Both the position numbers and the translations under genes were made by a program. A stretch of 64,000 nt of DNA, taken from Paenibacillus lemnae (lineage in GTDB: Bacteria; Bacillota; Bacilli; Paenibacillales; Paenibacillaceae). The first letter of the stretch is position 1, and each line of letters begins with the position of its first letter. This document shows positions 9,226 through 18,134 of the stretch, piece after piece. Below the pieces are notes generated by a model that worked only from the letters and a program-made list of their open reading frames with translations, made no database searches and was not told the origin of the DNA. The stretch is taken from positions 434,001 through 498,000 of the forward strand of contig NZ_JABBPN010000003.1 in NCBI RefSeq assembly GCF_012933385.1. Reading direction: 5' to 3'.

Positions 9226-10026
9226 ATGACCGTAGAAAGCTTGCTGCTGCAGCGATTGAATCAAATCGGTGAATCATTGGAGAGAAAAGAAGAGGCACTT
9301 GCATTATTTGGTCTTGGCTCTGTTGGTGTCGAGACCGGACGTATTGATGAATTTTCGGACCTGGATTTTTTCGTCATTGCCGCCCCGGGCCGGAAGCAGT
9401 CCTTGATCGACCGATTGGATTGGCTGGAAGACATTTGCCCGCTGGCCTATCAATTCAAGAATTGTGAGCTCGGCTATAAATTTTTGTATGAAGACGGCAT
9501 ATATGGGGAGTTTGCTGTGTTTGAACCGGCGGAGCTGGACAGCGCGCTGTATACAGGAGGAAGAATGGTATGGAAACGGCCGGATGTCCTGAATGATGAT
9601 ATTGCTGCAGGGAAGATGCCGCTTCCCGCTATACGTGCTGTCTCTCTAGATCATGTTGTCGGTGAAGCTGTTACAAATCTGTATGTGGGATTAGGCCGCT
9701 ATCTTCGCGGTGAGAAAATGTCGGCGTTCAAATTCATTCAAGGATATCCGATCGATGGGCTGATGTCGGTCCTGCATATACTGAAGCCCGAAATCAACTA
9801 TTTCCCTGATCCTTTCGGCAATGAACGAAGGCTGGAATCCCGATTTCCCGGCTTTTCCGAGGTGATCGGAAACATGCTTCAGGGTTATGACAAGACGCCG
9901 GAGTCCGCGCTTCACCTTCTTGAATTTCTGGAGAGCATCTATCCTGTAAACCCGAGAATGAGCCAGGAAATTCGCAAGCTGGCCGAGCGGTGTCTTTCCA
10001 AGACATGGGGTAGGGAAGGCATGTAG
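9226..10026 (+). CDS. Nucleotidyltransferase-domain protein
   Basis: A 266-residue protein with an N-terminal polymerase-beta-type nucleotidyltransferase signature: LFGLGSVGVETGRIDEFSDLDF contains the GS...D-x-D pattern near residues 32-50 that binds metal and nucleotide. The rest is mostly helical, with a possible C-terminal helical domain (ESALHLLEFLESIYPVNPRMSQ). It resembles aminoglycoside nucleotidyltransferase-like proteins of unknown substrate, and I would not call resistance from this. Start ATG 9226 is chosen because GAAAGGAG lies at ideal spacing; ATG 9220 would be too close to it. It stands alone between two terminators. Confidence 0.75.
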   Translation: MTVESLLLQRLNQIGESLERKEEALALFGLGSVGVETGRIDEFSDLDFFVIAAPGRKQSLIDRLDWLEDICPLAYQFKNCELGYKFLYEDGIYGEFAVFEPAELDSALYTGGRMVWKRPDVLNDDIAAGKMPLPAIRAVSLDHVVGEAVTNLYVGLGRYLRGEKMSAFKFIQGYPIDGLMSVLHILKPEINYFPDPFGNERRLESRFPGFSEVIGNMLQGYDKTPESALHLLEFLESIYPVNPRMSQEIRKLAERCLSKTWGREGM

Positions 10027-10073
10027 CTTGTTTAACAGGAGGCTGCTGCGATCCGCAGTTTCATGACTCAGAA

Positions 10074-10116
10074 AAAATCGGCCCGGGCGCTGTATTCCCG
10101 GAGCCGATTTTTAATA
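10074..10116. terminator. Bidirectional terminator between nucleotidyltransferase and pgpA
   Basis: AAAAATCGGC...CCGGG pairs with CCCGG...GCCGATTTTT across a 9-base loop, with one mismatch. A-run on one side and T-run on the other let it act for both converging genes. Confidence 0.85.
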
Positions 10117-10118
10117 GG

Positions 10119-10676
10119 TTACAGATTATTCCCTTCAATCGTATCACCGGTGATTTCGATCTCTCGCTCGCCCTGCTTGCGGTGAGCAATACGGCTGCTG
10201 GCTGCGGCAGCTACGGCGCCGACGATATCATCCAGGAATGTATGGATGTTGTTGTCCGACTTGTCGTTAAGGCGTTCCAGTACGCCCGGCTTAAGCTTGT
10301 CGATATAACCATAATTCGTGAAGCCGATGCTGCCGTAAACATTCACGATCGAGAAAGCAAGAATTTCATCCACGCCGTAAAGCCCTTCATCATTCGCGAG
10401 CATTTCCTGAAGCGGAGAGAGCAGCTTTCCCTCTTCGGCCAGAAGATCCAGCTGAATGCCTGTTATCACAGCGTTCTGAACCTCGCGTTTTGCCAGAACA
10501 CTCTCTACATTCTCGATGCATTCTTCCATCGTCAAATCCGGGTAGTACTTTTTCTGAAGCAGCATTACCAGTTCGGCGATTTCGAGCATGGTCACTCCGC
10601 GCTCGTGAAGAAGACGGGTAGTCGCTTCGGCGACCTTTTTGCTGTTTAAGCTGTAGGGCATTTTTGCGTCCGCCAT
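10119..10676 (-). CDS. Phosphatidylglycerophosphatase A family protein
   Basis: A 185-residue member of the PgpA/YutG family. Typical segments are LLHERGVTMLEIAELVMLLQ near residue 24, ENVESVLAKREVQNAVITG, and the conserved GIDELLA-like block seen here as YGVDEILAFSIVNVYGSIGFTNYGYIDKLKPG, ending with NIHTFLDDIVGAVAAA. The family dephosphorylates phosphatidylglycerophosphate in phospholipid synthesis, but members lacking long membrane segments, like this one, are of less certain activity. The start at 10676 follows GGAGG on the minus strand; the frame is open for 15 more codons upstream without support. It is transcribed convergently with the preceding gene. Confidence 0.82.
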   Translation of the reverse strand: MADAKMPYSLNSKKVAEATTRLLHERGVTMLEIAELVMLLQKKYYPDLTMEECIENVESVLAKREVQNAVITGIQLDLLAEEGKLLSPLQEMLANDEGLYGVDEILAFSIVNVYGSIGFTNYGYIDKLKPGVLERLNDKSDNNIHTFLDDIVGAVAAAASSRIAHRKQGEREIEITGDTIEGNNL

Positions 10677-10841
10677 ATTCTTCCTCCGTTCTTGGTCTGG
10701 TTGACAATACATCTGATCCATTTGATTTTACGTTTTTCAGGAGTACTTTGTCCAGAAGTCTCAAAATGCGGTCATGTTTTGAAAAAGGGCTCGTATACAT
10801 AGGAGTACAACCTGTACAAAATGTAGGGAGGAACAATACAC

Positions 10842-11897
10842 ATGACACGTAAACATCACATTCGGGGACTTTCGGCCGCAGGCCTGCTTGTGGTCCCCAT
10901 TATGCTGGCCGGATGCAGTCCTTTTGGCGGTAAAGAGTCGGGGGCGATTGATCCGCCGCCTGCCCAGCAGGAAGCCCAGATGATCAACTCCGTTTCTGCT
11001 CCTCCTGCTTTGGGGGAAAACGGAATGCAGACGACCGTGTACTTGTCGGATCAGAAAGGCCTGCTTGCTCCTGTTACTCTTGGTATACCCAAAGATGTGG
11101 AAAAAGACCCAGTGGCCGCTTCTCTAGCTGTTCTGGTCAAAGGCAGTGCGTTTACGGGTTATATTCCAGAAGGATTTAGCGGTGTCCTGCCGGCAGGGAC
11201 CGAGATTAAACATGTGACGGTAGATGCTGAGCAAAAAATGGCTGTGGTGGAGATGAATCAGGCTTTTGAGAACTACGAGGCAAAGGATGAACGTAAGATT
11301 CTGGAGGCCATTGCGTGGACACTGACCAGCCAGGAAGGGATACAAAAGGCGGAGCTGTGGGTGGAAGGCGAGAAGCTTACGGAAATGCCAGTGAACCGTA
11401 CCCCGCTTGACCGGCCGCTTTCCCGTGCGCTCGGCATCAATCTGCAGAAGGCGGATGACACACAGTACAGCCAGTCTTCACCGGTTACCGTTTACTTCTC
11501 CGGCGTCACTCCGGCTGGCATTCAATATTATGTACCCGTGACTCGTCTGGTAGCATCGGGACAGGATTCCGTGCAGGCAGCGGTGCAGGAACTTATACGG
11601 GGTCCGCAGTATGGAGACGGGCTGGAAATGGTCATGACCGGCGGAACAACGCTGTCTGGTGTGGAAAAGAGTGAGGACGGCTCTCTCACGGTCGCTTTGA
11701 ATGACAGCATGTTTGATCAAGGTGAAGAAATTCCGGCCGAACTTCTGCAGGCTGTTGTACTGACCGTGACGGAAAACGCGGGAGATGCCAAGGTCAAGAT
11801 CAAAATGAATGACCTGGCCGAGGTGAAAGGTACGGACAGCGTCAGCTACAGTGAGCCGGTCAGCCGTCCGGAACACATCAATGAGATTCCGATCTAG
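10842..11897 (+). CDS. gerM: Sporulation/germination lipoprotein GerM
   Basis: A 351-residue lipoprotein: after a short basic N-terminus and hydrophobic segment, the lipobox is LAGC with Cys25. Two GerMN domains follow, about residues 70-185 (TTVYLSDQKGLLAPVTLGI... ALAVLVKGSAFTGYIPEGF) and 200-335 (VTVYFSGVTPAGIQYYVPVTRLV... AVQELIRGPQYG). In B. subtilis GerM is sigma-E dependent and needed for normal sporulation and germination; here, as there, it precedes rph and rdgB. The start has GGGAGG upstream. The bases around 10794 (TATACATA), about 15 bases after TCATGTT, loosely resemble a sigma-E promoter, but this is weak. Confidence 0.93.
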   Translation: MTRKHHIRGLSAAGLLVVPIMLAGCSPFGGKESGAIDPPPAQQEAQMINSVSAPPALGENGMQTTVYLSDQKGLLAPVTLGIPKDVEKDPVAASLAVLVKGSAFTGYIPEGFSGVLPAGTEIKHVTVDAEQKMAVVEMNQAFENYEAKDERKILEAIAWTLTSQEGIQKAELWVEGEKLTEMPVNRTPLDRPLSRALGINLQKADDTQYSQSSPVTVYFSGVTPAGIQYYVPVTRLVASGQDSVQAAVQELIRGPQYGDGLEMVMTGGTTLSGVEKSEDGSLTVALNDSMFDQGEEIPAELLQAVVLTVTENAGDAKVKIKMNDLAEVKGTDSVSYSEPVSRPEHINEIPI

Positions 11898-11985
11898 AAC
11901 CGCACAGGGTGCTTTTATGCCGGTACTTTGATAGAATAGGGTTTGCTTAACCAGTACTGCGACAAGAAGTAGGAGGCAAAAAAAC

Positions 11986-12744
11986 ATGAGATCTAACGGA
12001 CGCAAGAGTGACGAGCTTCGGCCCATGAATGTATCGACCCATGTAAATAAATATGCGGAAGGCTCCGTGTACATCGAGATGGGAGAGACCAAGGTGCTGA
12101 TAACAGCTACCGTGGACGAGAAGGTTCCCCCATTTCTGAAAGGACAAGGAAAAGGCTGGGTTACAGCGGAATACTCCATGCTGCCTCGGGCGACACAATC
12201 CCGAAATCAGCGTGAAGCCAACCGCGGTAAGCTCAGCGGCCGGACGATGGAAATTCAGCGGCTGATCGGTCGGGCACTTCGGTCTGTTGTGAATCTGCAT
12301 GCATTGGGCGAGCGTACGATCACCCTGGACTGTGACGTCATTCAGGCGGACGGCGGAACTCGTACCACCTCCATCACAGGTGCTTTCGTTGCGATGGCGA
12401 TCGCGATCAATAAGATCGCAGAGCAGCATAAACTGAATGTGTTCCCCATTACCGATTATCTGGCTTCCATCAGCGTAGGTGTGGCAGGAGGCCGGACGCT
12501 GCTGGACCTGAACTATGAAGAGGATTCCAAGGCCAAGGTCGATATGAATCTGGTCATGACCGGAACCGGGAAATTCGTTGAAGTTCAAGGTACAGGGGAA
12601 GATGCTCCTTACTCGCGCGAGGAGCTCAATGAAATGCTGGAGATCGGTGAAAAAGGAATTAAGGAACTGATTGCGAGACAGCAGGAAGCGCTGGGTCCGA
12701 TCGCGGATAAAATCGGCAAAGTGAACACCAGAAGCGGAGTATAA
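11986..12744 (+). CDS. rph: Ribonuclease PH
   Basis: Phosphorolytic 3'-5' exoribonuclease trimming tRNA 3' ends. The 252-residue length is standard. Diagnostic stretches are [12 protein letters not shown] at the N-terminus, the phosphate-binding [32 protein letters not shown] region near residues 67-97, and [20 protein letters not shown] near 120. AGGAGG precedes the ATG. The gene is followed after four bases by rdgB. Confidence 0.97.
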   Translation: MRSNGRKSDELRPMNVSTHVNKYAEGSVYIEMGETKVLITATVDEKVPPFLKGQGKGWVTAEYSMLPRATQSRNQREANRGKLSGRTMEIQRLIGRALRSVVNLHALGERTITLDCDVIQADGGTRTTSITGAFVAMAIAINKIAEQHKLNVFPITDYLASISVGVAGGRTLLDLNYEEDSKAKVDMNLVMTGTGKFVEVQGTGEDAPYSREELNEMLEIGEKGIKELIARQQEALGPIADKIGKVNTRSGV

Positions 12745-12748
12745 CAAG

Positions 12749-13384
12749 ATGAAGCTGACTGGTGAAACTCTCATTGTCGCGACCCGCAATCCAGGCAAAG
12801 TAAAAGAATTTTCCCATGCTTTTGCACCGTTCGGATGGTCTGTCAAAAGCATGTTTGATTATCCCGAGCTGCCCGATGTGGTGGAAGACGGAAACACGTT
12901 TTCAGATAATGCTTATAAAAAAGCGAAGACGATTGGCGATGCTCTGGGCATGCCGGTGCTCGCAGATGATTCAGGTCTGTGTGTGGATGCTCTGGGAGGC
13001 GATCCTGGTGTCTACTCCGCCCGATATGCCGGGGAGCATGGAGATGACGTGGCCAACAATGACAAGCTGCTGACAGAGCTGAGCCGGCTGCGGACCAGTG
13101 ATGCTTCGAATGAGAATGAACGGATGCTTAGTCCGGCTCAGTTCGTCTGTGTGCTGGTGCTGTACGATCCCCTATCGGGTGAGCATGTGGAGACCCGGGG
13201 AACAGCAGATGGATGGATCACTTCGGAGCCGCAGGGTGACGGGGGATTCGGATATGATCCTCTGTTTTACCTCAAGCAGTACGGTAAAACGATGGCTCAG
13301 CTGACCCTGGATGAGAAGCAGGCGGTCAGTCACCGGGGCCATGCGCTGCGGCAGCTGACAGAGAAGCTTTCTGCATTTCAATAA
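12749..13384 (+). CDS. rdgB: XTP/dITP diphosphatase (HAM1/RdgB family)
   Basis: Hydrolyses non-canonical purine nucleoside triphosphates (XTP, dITP, ITP) to the monophosphates, keeping them out of nucleic acid. The 211-residue protein shows ATRNPGKVKEF near residue 10, DNAYKKAKTIGD, the catalytic-site LADDSGLCVDALGGDPGVYSARYAG and near the end QGDGGFGYDPLF and SHRGHALRQL. It is slightly longer than usual owing to a 10-15-residue insert (SDASNENERMLS). It is coupled to rph and closed by a terminator. Confidence 0.96.
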   Translation: MKLTGETLIVATRNPGKVKEFSHAFAPFGWSVKSMFDYPELPDVVEDGNTFSDNAYKKAKTIGDALGMPVLADDSGLCVDALGGDPGVYSARYAGEHGDDVANNDKLLTELSRLRTSDASNENERMLSPAQFVCVLVLYDPLSGEHVETRGTADGWITSEPQGDGGFGYDPLFYLKQYGKTMAQLTLDEKQAVSHRGHALRQLTEKLSAFQ

Positions 13385-13410
13385 AATAGTTTCTTCTATA
13401 TAAATGAGAT

Positions 13411-13446
13411 AAAGGCAGAGCCGGAATTGAGGGCTCTGCCTTTATT
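13411..13446. terminator. Bidirectional terminator between rdgB and asnB
   Basis: AAAGGCAGAGCC (13411-13422) pairs perfectly with 13432-13443; A-rich and T-rich flanks suit both converging genes. Confidence 0.9.
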
Positions 13447-13470
13447 TGAGTTTAAGGGTGCAGCTGCCAT

Positions 13471-15315
13471 TCACCGGATAGATACATGATAGTCTTTCAG
13501 CCAGAAATTCACTTGAGCCAGGTATGCAAACAGCTGCGGTCCCGACATCAGCTGTCCAAACCATGGGAGGTTGGAGGAAGCGTCCGGTGAGGATGCTAGT
13601 TCCCTGATTTTTTTGGTATTAATCAGCGGCAGGATGGGGGAAGAGGGGTCATCCAGAATGGACAGCACCTGCTGCTTCACTGTAGATAGATAATTCGGAT
13701 TATGTGTCTTCGGATAAGGACTTTTCTTGCGGTAAAGAACATCATCCGGCAGCACGCCTTCCAGCGCTTTTCGAAGAATACCTTTTTCCCGGTTGCCTGA
13801 CATTTTGATATTCCATGGAATGTTGAACACATAATCAATCAGCCGATGATCGGTGTAAGGCACACGAACTTCCAATCCCACACCCATACTCATGCGATCT
13901 TTGCGGTCGAGCAGGGTCGGCATGAAGCGGGTGATATTCAGATAGGACATGACACGCATTTTAGCCTGCTGTGCGTCTTCGCCTTCTAATACAGGAACTT
14001 CAGCTACGGCATCGCTGTAACGGTCCCCGAGATATTCCAGAGGGCGGATCCATTCCCGGATCTCGGGCGAAAGGAGGCTGTCGCGCAGCTGAGGGGCAAC
14101 CGACCAGGGGAATGTGCCGGAATTGAGTGCATCTTCCCGGTGGAACCAAGGGTACCCTCCAAAAATTTCATCCGCAGCTTCCCCTGAAATGGCGACGGTT
14201 GCTCCTTTTTTGATTTCCCGGCAGAACAGGAGCAGGGAAGCGTCCACATCGGCCATCCCCGGCAGATCCCGCTTTTGGGTGGACAGCTCCAGCGCTTCGA
14301 CCAGCTCGGGGGTATCGAATTCGATCCAGTGATGGCGGGTTTGCAGTTCTTCATGCATGCGCTTGATCCAGGGGGCGTCTGCTCCCGGCTGGAAAGCATG
14401 GGATTTGAAATGCTTGTCATTGTCAACGTAGTCGACGGAATAGGTATGGACCTGCCCTTGTCCTGTGCGGGTATAGTAATCCACGGCCAGTGCAGAGAGT
14501 GCGCTGGAATCCAGGCCGCCGGACAGCAATGAGCAGACAGGCACGTCAGACACGAGCTGCCGTTCCACCGTATCCTGAATCAATTCCCGGAGATGTGCAG
14601 CTGTCTGCTGTTCATTATCGGGATGGGGGCGGCTCATAAGCTTCCAGTACGTATACGTATGAAGTCCTTCCCGTCCGAATATCATGGCACGGCCTGGCCG
14701 GAGTTCTGATATGTCGCGGTACACCCCATGTCCCGGTGTTCTGGCTGGGCCTACAATAAACACTTCGGCCAGTCCTTCCGGCCCAACGACAGGCTCTACT
14801 TTCGGGTGCTGCAGGATCGCTTTAGGTTCTGATCCGAAAATCAGTGTGCCGTCCACATAACTGTAGAACAGAGGTTTTACACCGACCCGGTCCCGGGCTA
14901 AAAACACCTGTTCTTTCACACTATCCCATATGGCAAAGGCAAAAATCCCGTTCAGCCGGTCCAGGCAGTCGGGTCCCCATTCGATATAGGACACCAGGAG
15001 CACTTCCGTGTCACATTTTGTATGGAAGATATGTCCCCGCTGAACCAGCTCGTTTTTTAATTCTGCCGCATTATATAGCTCTCCATTATATACAATGGCA
15101 TAGACATCCTCTTCCCGATGAATAATCATCGGCTGGGCCCCATTCTCCGGGTCGATGACGCTGAGTCTCCGATGCCCGAATGCGCACGGATTGGAAATCC
15201 ATGTTCCTGAGCCGTCAGGTCCCCGGTGGGCCAGGCTTTCCGTCATTTTCACCAGCAGCTGGGAGTCCTGGGTCAGGTCGCCGCTCCATTGAATAAATCC
15301 GGTTATTCCGCACAT
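13471..15315 (-). CDS. asnB: Asparagine synthase (glutamine-hydrolysing)
   Basis: Converts aspartate to asparagine using ATP and glutamine amide. The 614-residue protein starts MCGITGF, so Cys2 is the Ntn-type glutaminase nucleophile after Met removal; the glutaminase domain (about 2-200) has LAHRGPDGSGTW, FGHRRLSVID and VYNGELYN. The synthetase domain carries the PP-loop SGGLDSSALS near residue 265, followed by ISGEAADEIFGGYPWF and VGLEVRVPYTDHRLIDYV. The length equals that of B. subtilis AsnO, the sporulation-associated isoenzyme, so the paralogue assignment is open. It is monocistronic on the minus strand and diverges from the next small gene. Confidence 0.94.
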   Translation of the reverse strand: MCGITGFIQWSGDLTQDSQLLVKMTESLAHRGPDGSGTWISNPCAFGHRRLSVIDPENGAQPMIIHREEDVYAIVYNGELYNAAELKNELVQRGHIFHTKCDTEVLLVSYIEWGPDCLDRLNGIFAFAIWDSVKEQVFLARDRVGVKPLFYSYVDGTLIFGSEPKAILQHPKVEPVVGPEGLAEVFIVGPARTPGHGVYRDISELRPGRAMIFGREGLHTYTYWKLMSRPHPDNEQQTAAHLRELIQDTVERQLVSDVPVCSLLSGGLDSSALSALAVDYYTRTGQGQVHTYSVDYVDNDKHFKSHAFQPGADAPWIKRMHEELQTRHHWIEFDTPELVEALELSTQKRDLPGMADVDASLLLFCREIKKGATVAISGEAADEIFGGYPWFHREDALNSGTFPWSVAPQLRDSLLSPEIREWIRPLEYLGDRYSDAVAEVPVLEGEDAQQAKMRVMSYLNITRFMPTLLDRKDRMSMGVGLEVRVPYTDHRLIDYVFNIPWNIKMSGNREKGILRKALEGVLPDDVLYRKKSPYPKTHNPNYLSTVKQQVLSILDDPSSPILPLINTKKIRELASSPDASSNLPWFGQLMSGPQLFAYLAQVNFWLKDYHVSIR

Positions 15316-15474
15316 GATGGTTCATCCTCTCTTTGTCTGTGATCTACGCTGACCTTTTGGAATGGACTGAATTTGCAAAGTGATAAAGATATATGCCGAA
15401 GGAAGGCATAAAATGTCTGTCCTTAAACGAAAACTACAGGGGAGAGCATCGTTAAGCGAAAGGGTGACAGCACC

Positions 15475-15801
15475 TTGGACAAGTCGGTTTATTATGTGTC
15501 AGTTCACGGTCGTTCCGTGCTGGCTGAACGCGGGGCAAGTGCTTATGAATGGGAGATTCAGGCGACGGCAGAGGAAGCAGAACAGCTGCGTATGCAGCTG
15601 GAACGGCTTCAGGAAAAAGAGGAGGAGGCCTTCCCCGGCTACGTATTCCCCTGGCCGGATACTCCCGAGGAGAGTACGAACGCCTTGTTCCAGTCTTCAC
15701 TGGATGGGGTCTATTCAACCATTCATCAGCTGGGAACGCCGGAAACGCGTTCACAGATGGAACAGTTCAGATTGTTGTCGCAGGATACAGAATCCATCTA
15801 A
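15475..15801 (+). CDS. Conserved hypothetical protein, 108 residues
   Basis: I do not recognise this protein. The TTG start is supported by AAAGGGTG eight bases upstream. The N-terminus (VYYVSVHGRSVL) is predicted beta, followed by a helical stretch rich in Glu and Leu (residues 28-50, TAEEAEQLRMQLERLQEKEEE) that could form a short coiled coil, and an acidic C-terminus. There is no signal peptide or membrane segment, so it is probably cytoplasmic. The next gene starts 16 bases later and is similarly small, so the pair is likely co-transcribed and possibly works together. Confidence 0.7.
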   Translation: MDKSVYYVSVHGRSVLAERGASAYEWEIQATAEEAEQLRMQLERLQEKEEEAFPGYVFPWPDTPEESTNALFQSSLDGVYSTIHQLGTPETRSQMEQFRLLSQDTESI

Positions 15802-15816
15802 TAAGGAGAGATCAGC

Positions 15817-16179
15817 ATGTATCAGATCAAGGAAGCAAAAATCCGGAGAATGACAAACCTAAACGGGAGCCCCTGTGCTGAAGTGGAAGTATACTCTGCA
15901 GCTGGGGAGCCGAATGTGCTTGCTTATTTGGTGTCTTCCCCGTCCATAGACGGATATGAATTAGTGAAAGTGGTGCGCAGTGATGCTTCGATGGAGTATG
16001 ACTGGTATGACAACAGCTTTCATACCGCTTTTGAGGATGTCACAGAGGGGGCATTCGAGAACAGTCTGACCGCTACAGCTGAGGAAGAAAAAGAGACATT
16101 CAGACAGCAGCTCCTGTCTACCGGTTCGCTGAACAAACAGCTGAATGAACGTTTTTTCGGCAATGGAACGGTGATGTGA
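15817..16179 (+). CDS. Conserved hypothetical protein, 120 residues
   Basis: Not recognised. ATG 15817 is preceded by AAGGAGAG. The N-terminal two thirds alternate short beta-like segments (QIKEAKIRRM, CAEVEVYSA, VLAYLVSSP, YELVKVVRSD), then a tyrosine-rich stretch (MEYDWYDNSFHTAFED) and a charged C-terminal helix. Soluble, acidic, no cysteine motif beyond a single Cys. It pairs with the preceding 108-residue gene and is followed by a strong terminator, so the two form a small operon. Confidence 0.7.
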   Translation: MYQIKEAKIRRMTNLNGSPCAEVEVYSAAGEPNVLAYLVSSPSIDGYELVKVVRSDASMEYDWYDNSFHTAFEDVTEGAFENSLTATAEEEKETFRQQLLSTGSLNKQLNERFFGNGTVM

Positions 16180-16208
16180 ATATTATCTCATGTGAATATA
16201 CTCCTCAG

Positions 16209-16238
16209 AAAACCCATGCCGAAAAGCATGGGTTTTTT
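16209..16238 (+). terminator. Terminator after small-gene pair
   Basis: AAAACCCATGC (16209-16219) pairs with 16226-16236 over a 6-base loop and runs into T6: a classical intrinsic terminator. Confidence 0.92.
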
Positions 16239-16401
16239 AGTTTGTATGGTGTGGAATAACAAGACTCAAGCCTTTCATGTTGCTGTAATCATATCATGCT
16301 GAGCATTAGGATAATCGGCACGATATAGTGTGGCTTATAGGATTGCCGTTTCATGAGTACGGCTTAATTATGTAAAGTGATAAATAGGGCTTTGCCTCTA
16401 T

Positions 16402-16429
16402 TTGCGGACGTCACAACTGCCCCTATAAT
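16402..16429 (+). promoter_or_regulatory. Candidate sigma-A promoter for the secreted stalk-type protein
   Basis: TTGCGG at 16402-16407 and a perfect TATAAT at 16424-16429, 16 bases apart, about 50 bases before the TTG start. A 9-bp hairpin (AAATAG...GGC/GCC...CTATTT, about 16382-16404) overlaps the -35 and might be regulatory. Confidence 0.6.
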
Positions 16430-16481
16430 TTGGATTTAGTGTCGATGTTAGCGCTGAATTGGAAAAAAGGAGTGTTGAGAT

Positions 16482-17972
16482 TTGAGAAGAACATGGATGC
16501 GTATACTGGGAACCGGCATACTTGCTATTGCAATCGCTGCTGCCGGGCCGCTGCATCAAACCGTTCACGGGGATATATCTTCAAATACGTCCACAAATGT
16601 GACGGTGATGGAATCATCCTACGCGCTTGAAGGAGGAAAGATGCGGGTCCGCTTCGATGTCCGTAATGGAGGTTCTGGAACTGAGGCTGGTTTTGTCGTC
16701 CTTGGTTATGATGCTTCGGGGAAAGTGATTGAGGCAATTGGAGATTCTGCTTATTTGATGAGCAATGAAATCGAGACGTTTGAAGTGGACCTGGATGCTG
16801 GCAGTCTGGTGAACAAGGTAGAGGTCAAGCCTGCCGGCCAGGCTGGGGACCGAGCGGTGCTTCTGGCTTCCGGTCATTATGAGCAGAACGGAAAAATCGA
16901 GGTGACGGCTGTGCTGCAAAATGCAGACAGCGGACGAAATGCCGGAGTTCTGGCAGTGGGATACGACGCTTCCGGAAAAGCAGTGGAAGTGAAATCCGCG
17001 TCCGGTTATCTGATGAGCAGTAATGTAGATACGTTTAGTATTCAGCTGAAGGCAGCCAAACAGATCAAAAGCGTGAAAGTAACCGCTGTCGATACACCGG
17101 AAGATGCCGTAAAGCTGCTTTCCACAGGAAGCCGCCTGGAGAACGGCAAGCTGATTGTATCCGGGGCTATTCAAAACCGGAATGAAGGCGGAAGAGTCGG
17201 TGTCATTATTGTTGGCAGCCAGGCGAGCGGTAAAGTACTTGAGGTGAATACGACCTCCGGCTATCTTTCTGGAAAGGAGATCGGCAATTTTGAGGCTGAA
17301 CTGACAGCAGGGAAAGCGATCAGCGGTGTGAAGGTTTATTTGACTGGAGGCAGCCAAACTCCCAAGATTATTGCAGAAGGCCGGACCAGAATCAACAATA
17401 AGCTGGTTGTCTCGGTGGGCATCGAGAATGGGGACAAAAGTCAGAAAATTACGATGAAATCTTCAGCCTATAATGCTCAAGGGCGCTTACTGGGCTCCGA
17501 TATCGATTCTATTTATATGACGGCGCATGAAGCTACAACGCTTCGGATTGATTATTTGGACAGTCGTGTCGCCAGTGTCAAGCTTAAATACTTTGATGAA
17601 GCAGGACAGGAGATTGGTGCCGTTCCGATTCGCATCAAAATCAACGGACAGCTGCAATCCTATGCACAGGCACCGGTCATGGTTAATGGCAGTGTGATGG
17701 TGCCTATGAGGCCTATTTTTGAATCTTTGCAGGCTTCGGTAAAGTGGAATCAGCAGACACAGACGGTTACCTCCACCAAGGGCTCGACGAAAATCCAATT
17801 AAAGCTTGGTTCAAAGCAGGCGACCGTGAATCAGAAATCCGTTAAGCTTGGTACAGCACCCCGGTCGGTGAAAGGGACGACGATGGTCCCTCTTCGTTTT
17901 GTAGCTGATGCGCTGGGTTGTGATGTGAAATGGGATAAGGAGCAGCAGATGGTTCTGATTACGACAAAGTAA
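16482..17972 (+). CDS. Secreted protein with copper-amine-oxidase-type N-terminal (stalk) domain
   Basis: A 496-residue exported protein. TTG start with AAAAGGAG nine bases upstream; signal peptide about residues 1-30 (basic, then LGTGILAIAIAAAG). The central region holds four related repeats of roughly 80 residues, each with a pattern like GYDASGKVIEV...SGYLMS.EI.TFE..L.AG..I..VKV, resembling the FxLYD-type beta domains of cell-surface proteins. The C-terminal 105 residues form two matching halves (NGSVMVPMRPIFESLQASVKW and KGTTMVPLRFVADALGCDVKW), the repeat typical of the copper amine oxidase N-terminal domain common in Paenibacillus extracellular proteins. No catalytic oxidase domain is present. 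Role unknown, probably cell-envelope associated. Confidence 0.85.
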   Translation: MRRTWMRILGTGILAIAIAAAGPLHQTVHGDISSNTSTNVTVMESSYALEGGKMRVRFDVRNGGSGTEAGFVVLGYDASGKVIEAIGDSAYLMSNEIETFEVDLDAGSLVNKVEVKPAGQAGDRAVLLASGHYEQNGKIEVTAVLQNADSGRNAGVLAVGYDASGKAVEVKSASGYLMSSNVDTFSIQLKAAKQIKSVKVTAVDTPEDAVKLLSTGSRLENGKLIVSGAIQNRNEGGRVGVIIVGSQASGKVLEVNTTSGYLSGKEIGNFEAELTAGKAISGVKVYLTGGSQTPKIIAEGRTRINNKLVVSVGIENGDKSQKITMKSSAYNAQGRLLGSDIDSIYMTAHEATTLRIDYLDSRVASVKLKYFDEAGQEIGAVPIRIKINGQLQSYAQAPVMVNGSVMVPMRPIFESLQASVKWNQQTQTVTSTKGSTKIQLKLGSKQATVNQKSVKLGTAPRSVKGTTMVPLRFVADALGCDVKWDKEQQMVLITTK

Positions 17973-18023
17973 GACGAGACAGTGCCTGCAATCCTGGTAT
18001 CACAGTGATGCATGGTTGGAATG

Positions 18024-18060
18024 AAAGAGAGCCGGCTGCTGGGGCAGCCGGCTCTCTTTA
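18024..18060. terminator. Strong bidirectional terminator
   Basis: A 16-bp perfect stem (AAAGAGAGCCGGCTGC at 18024-18039 with 18044-18059) around a 4-base loop, T-rich on the plus side and A-rich on the other; it separates the convergent stalk protein and membrane protein genes. Confidence 0.93.
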
Positions 18061-18134
18061 TGTTTGGATGAAGTGACTCTTATATATGCAGAGAGGAGAT
18101 ATGCAGCACGGTTTATATGTAAGAGCTTAACGTG

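Noticed and set aside
9226..10026. Aminoglycoside resistance nucleotidyltransferase
   Set aside because: The nucleotidyltransferase signature is generic; nothing indicates antibiotic substrates.
15316..15474. Riboswitch upstream of the 108-residue gene
   Set aside because: ATGCCGAAGGAAGGCAT-like hairpin and purine-rich stretches are present, but they match no riboswitch consensus I know.
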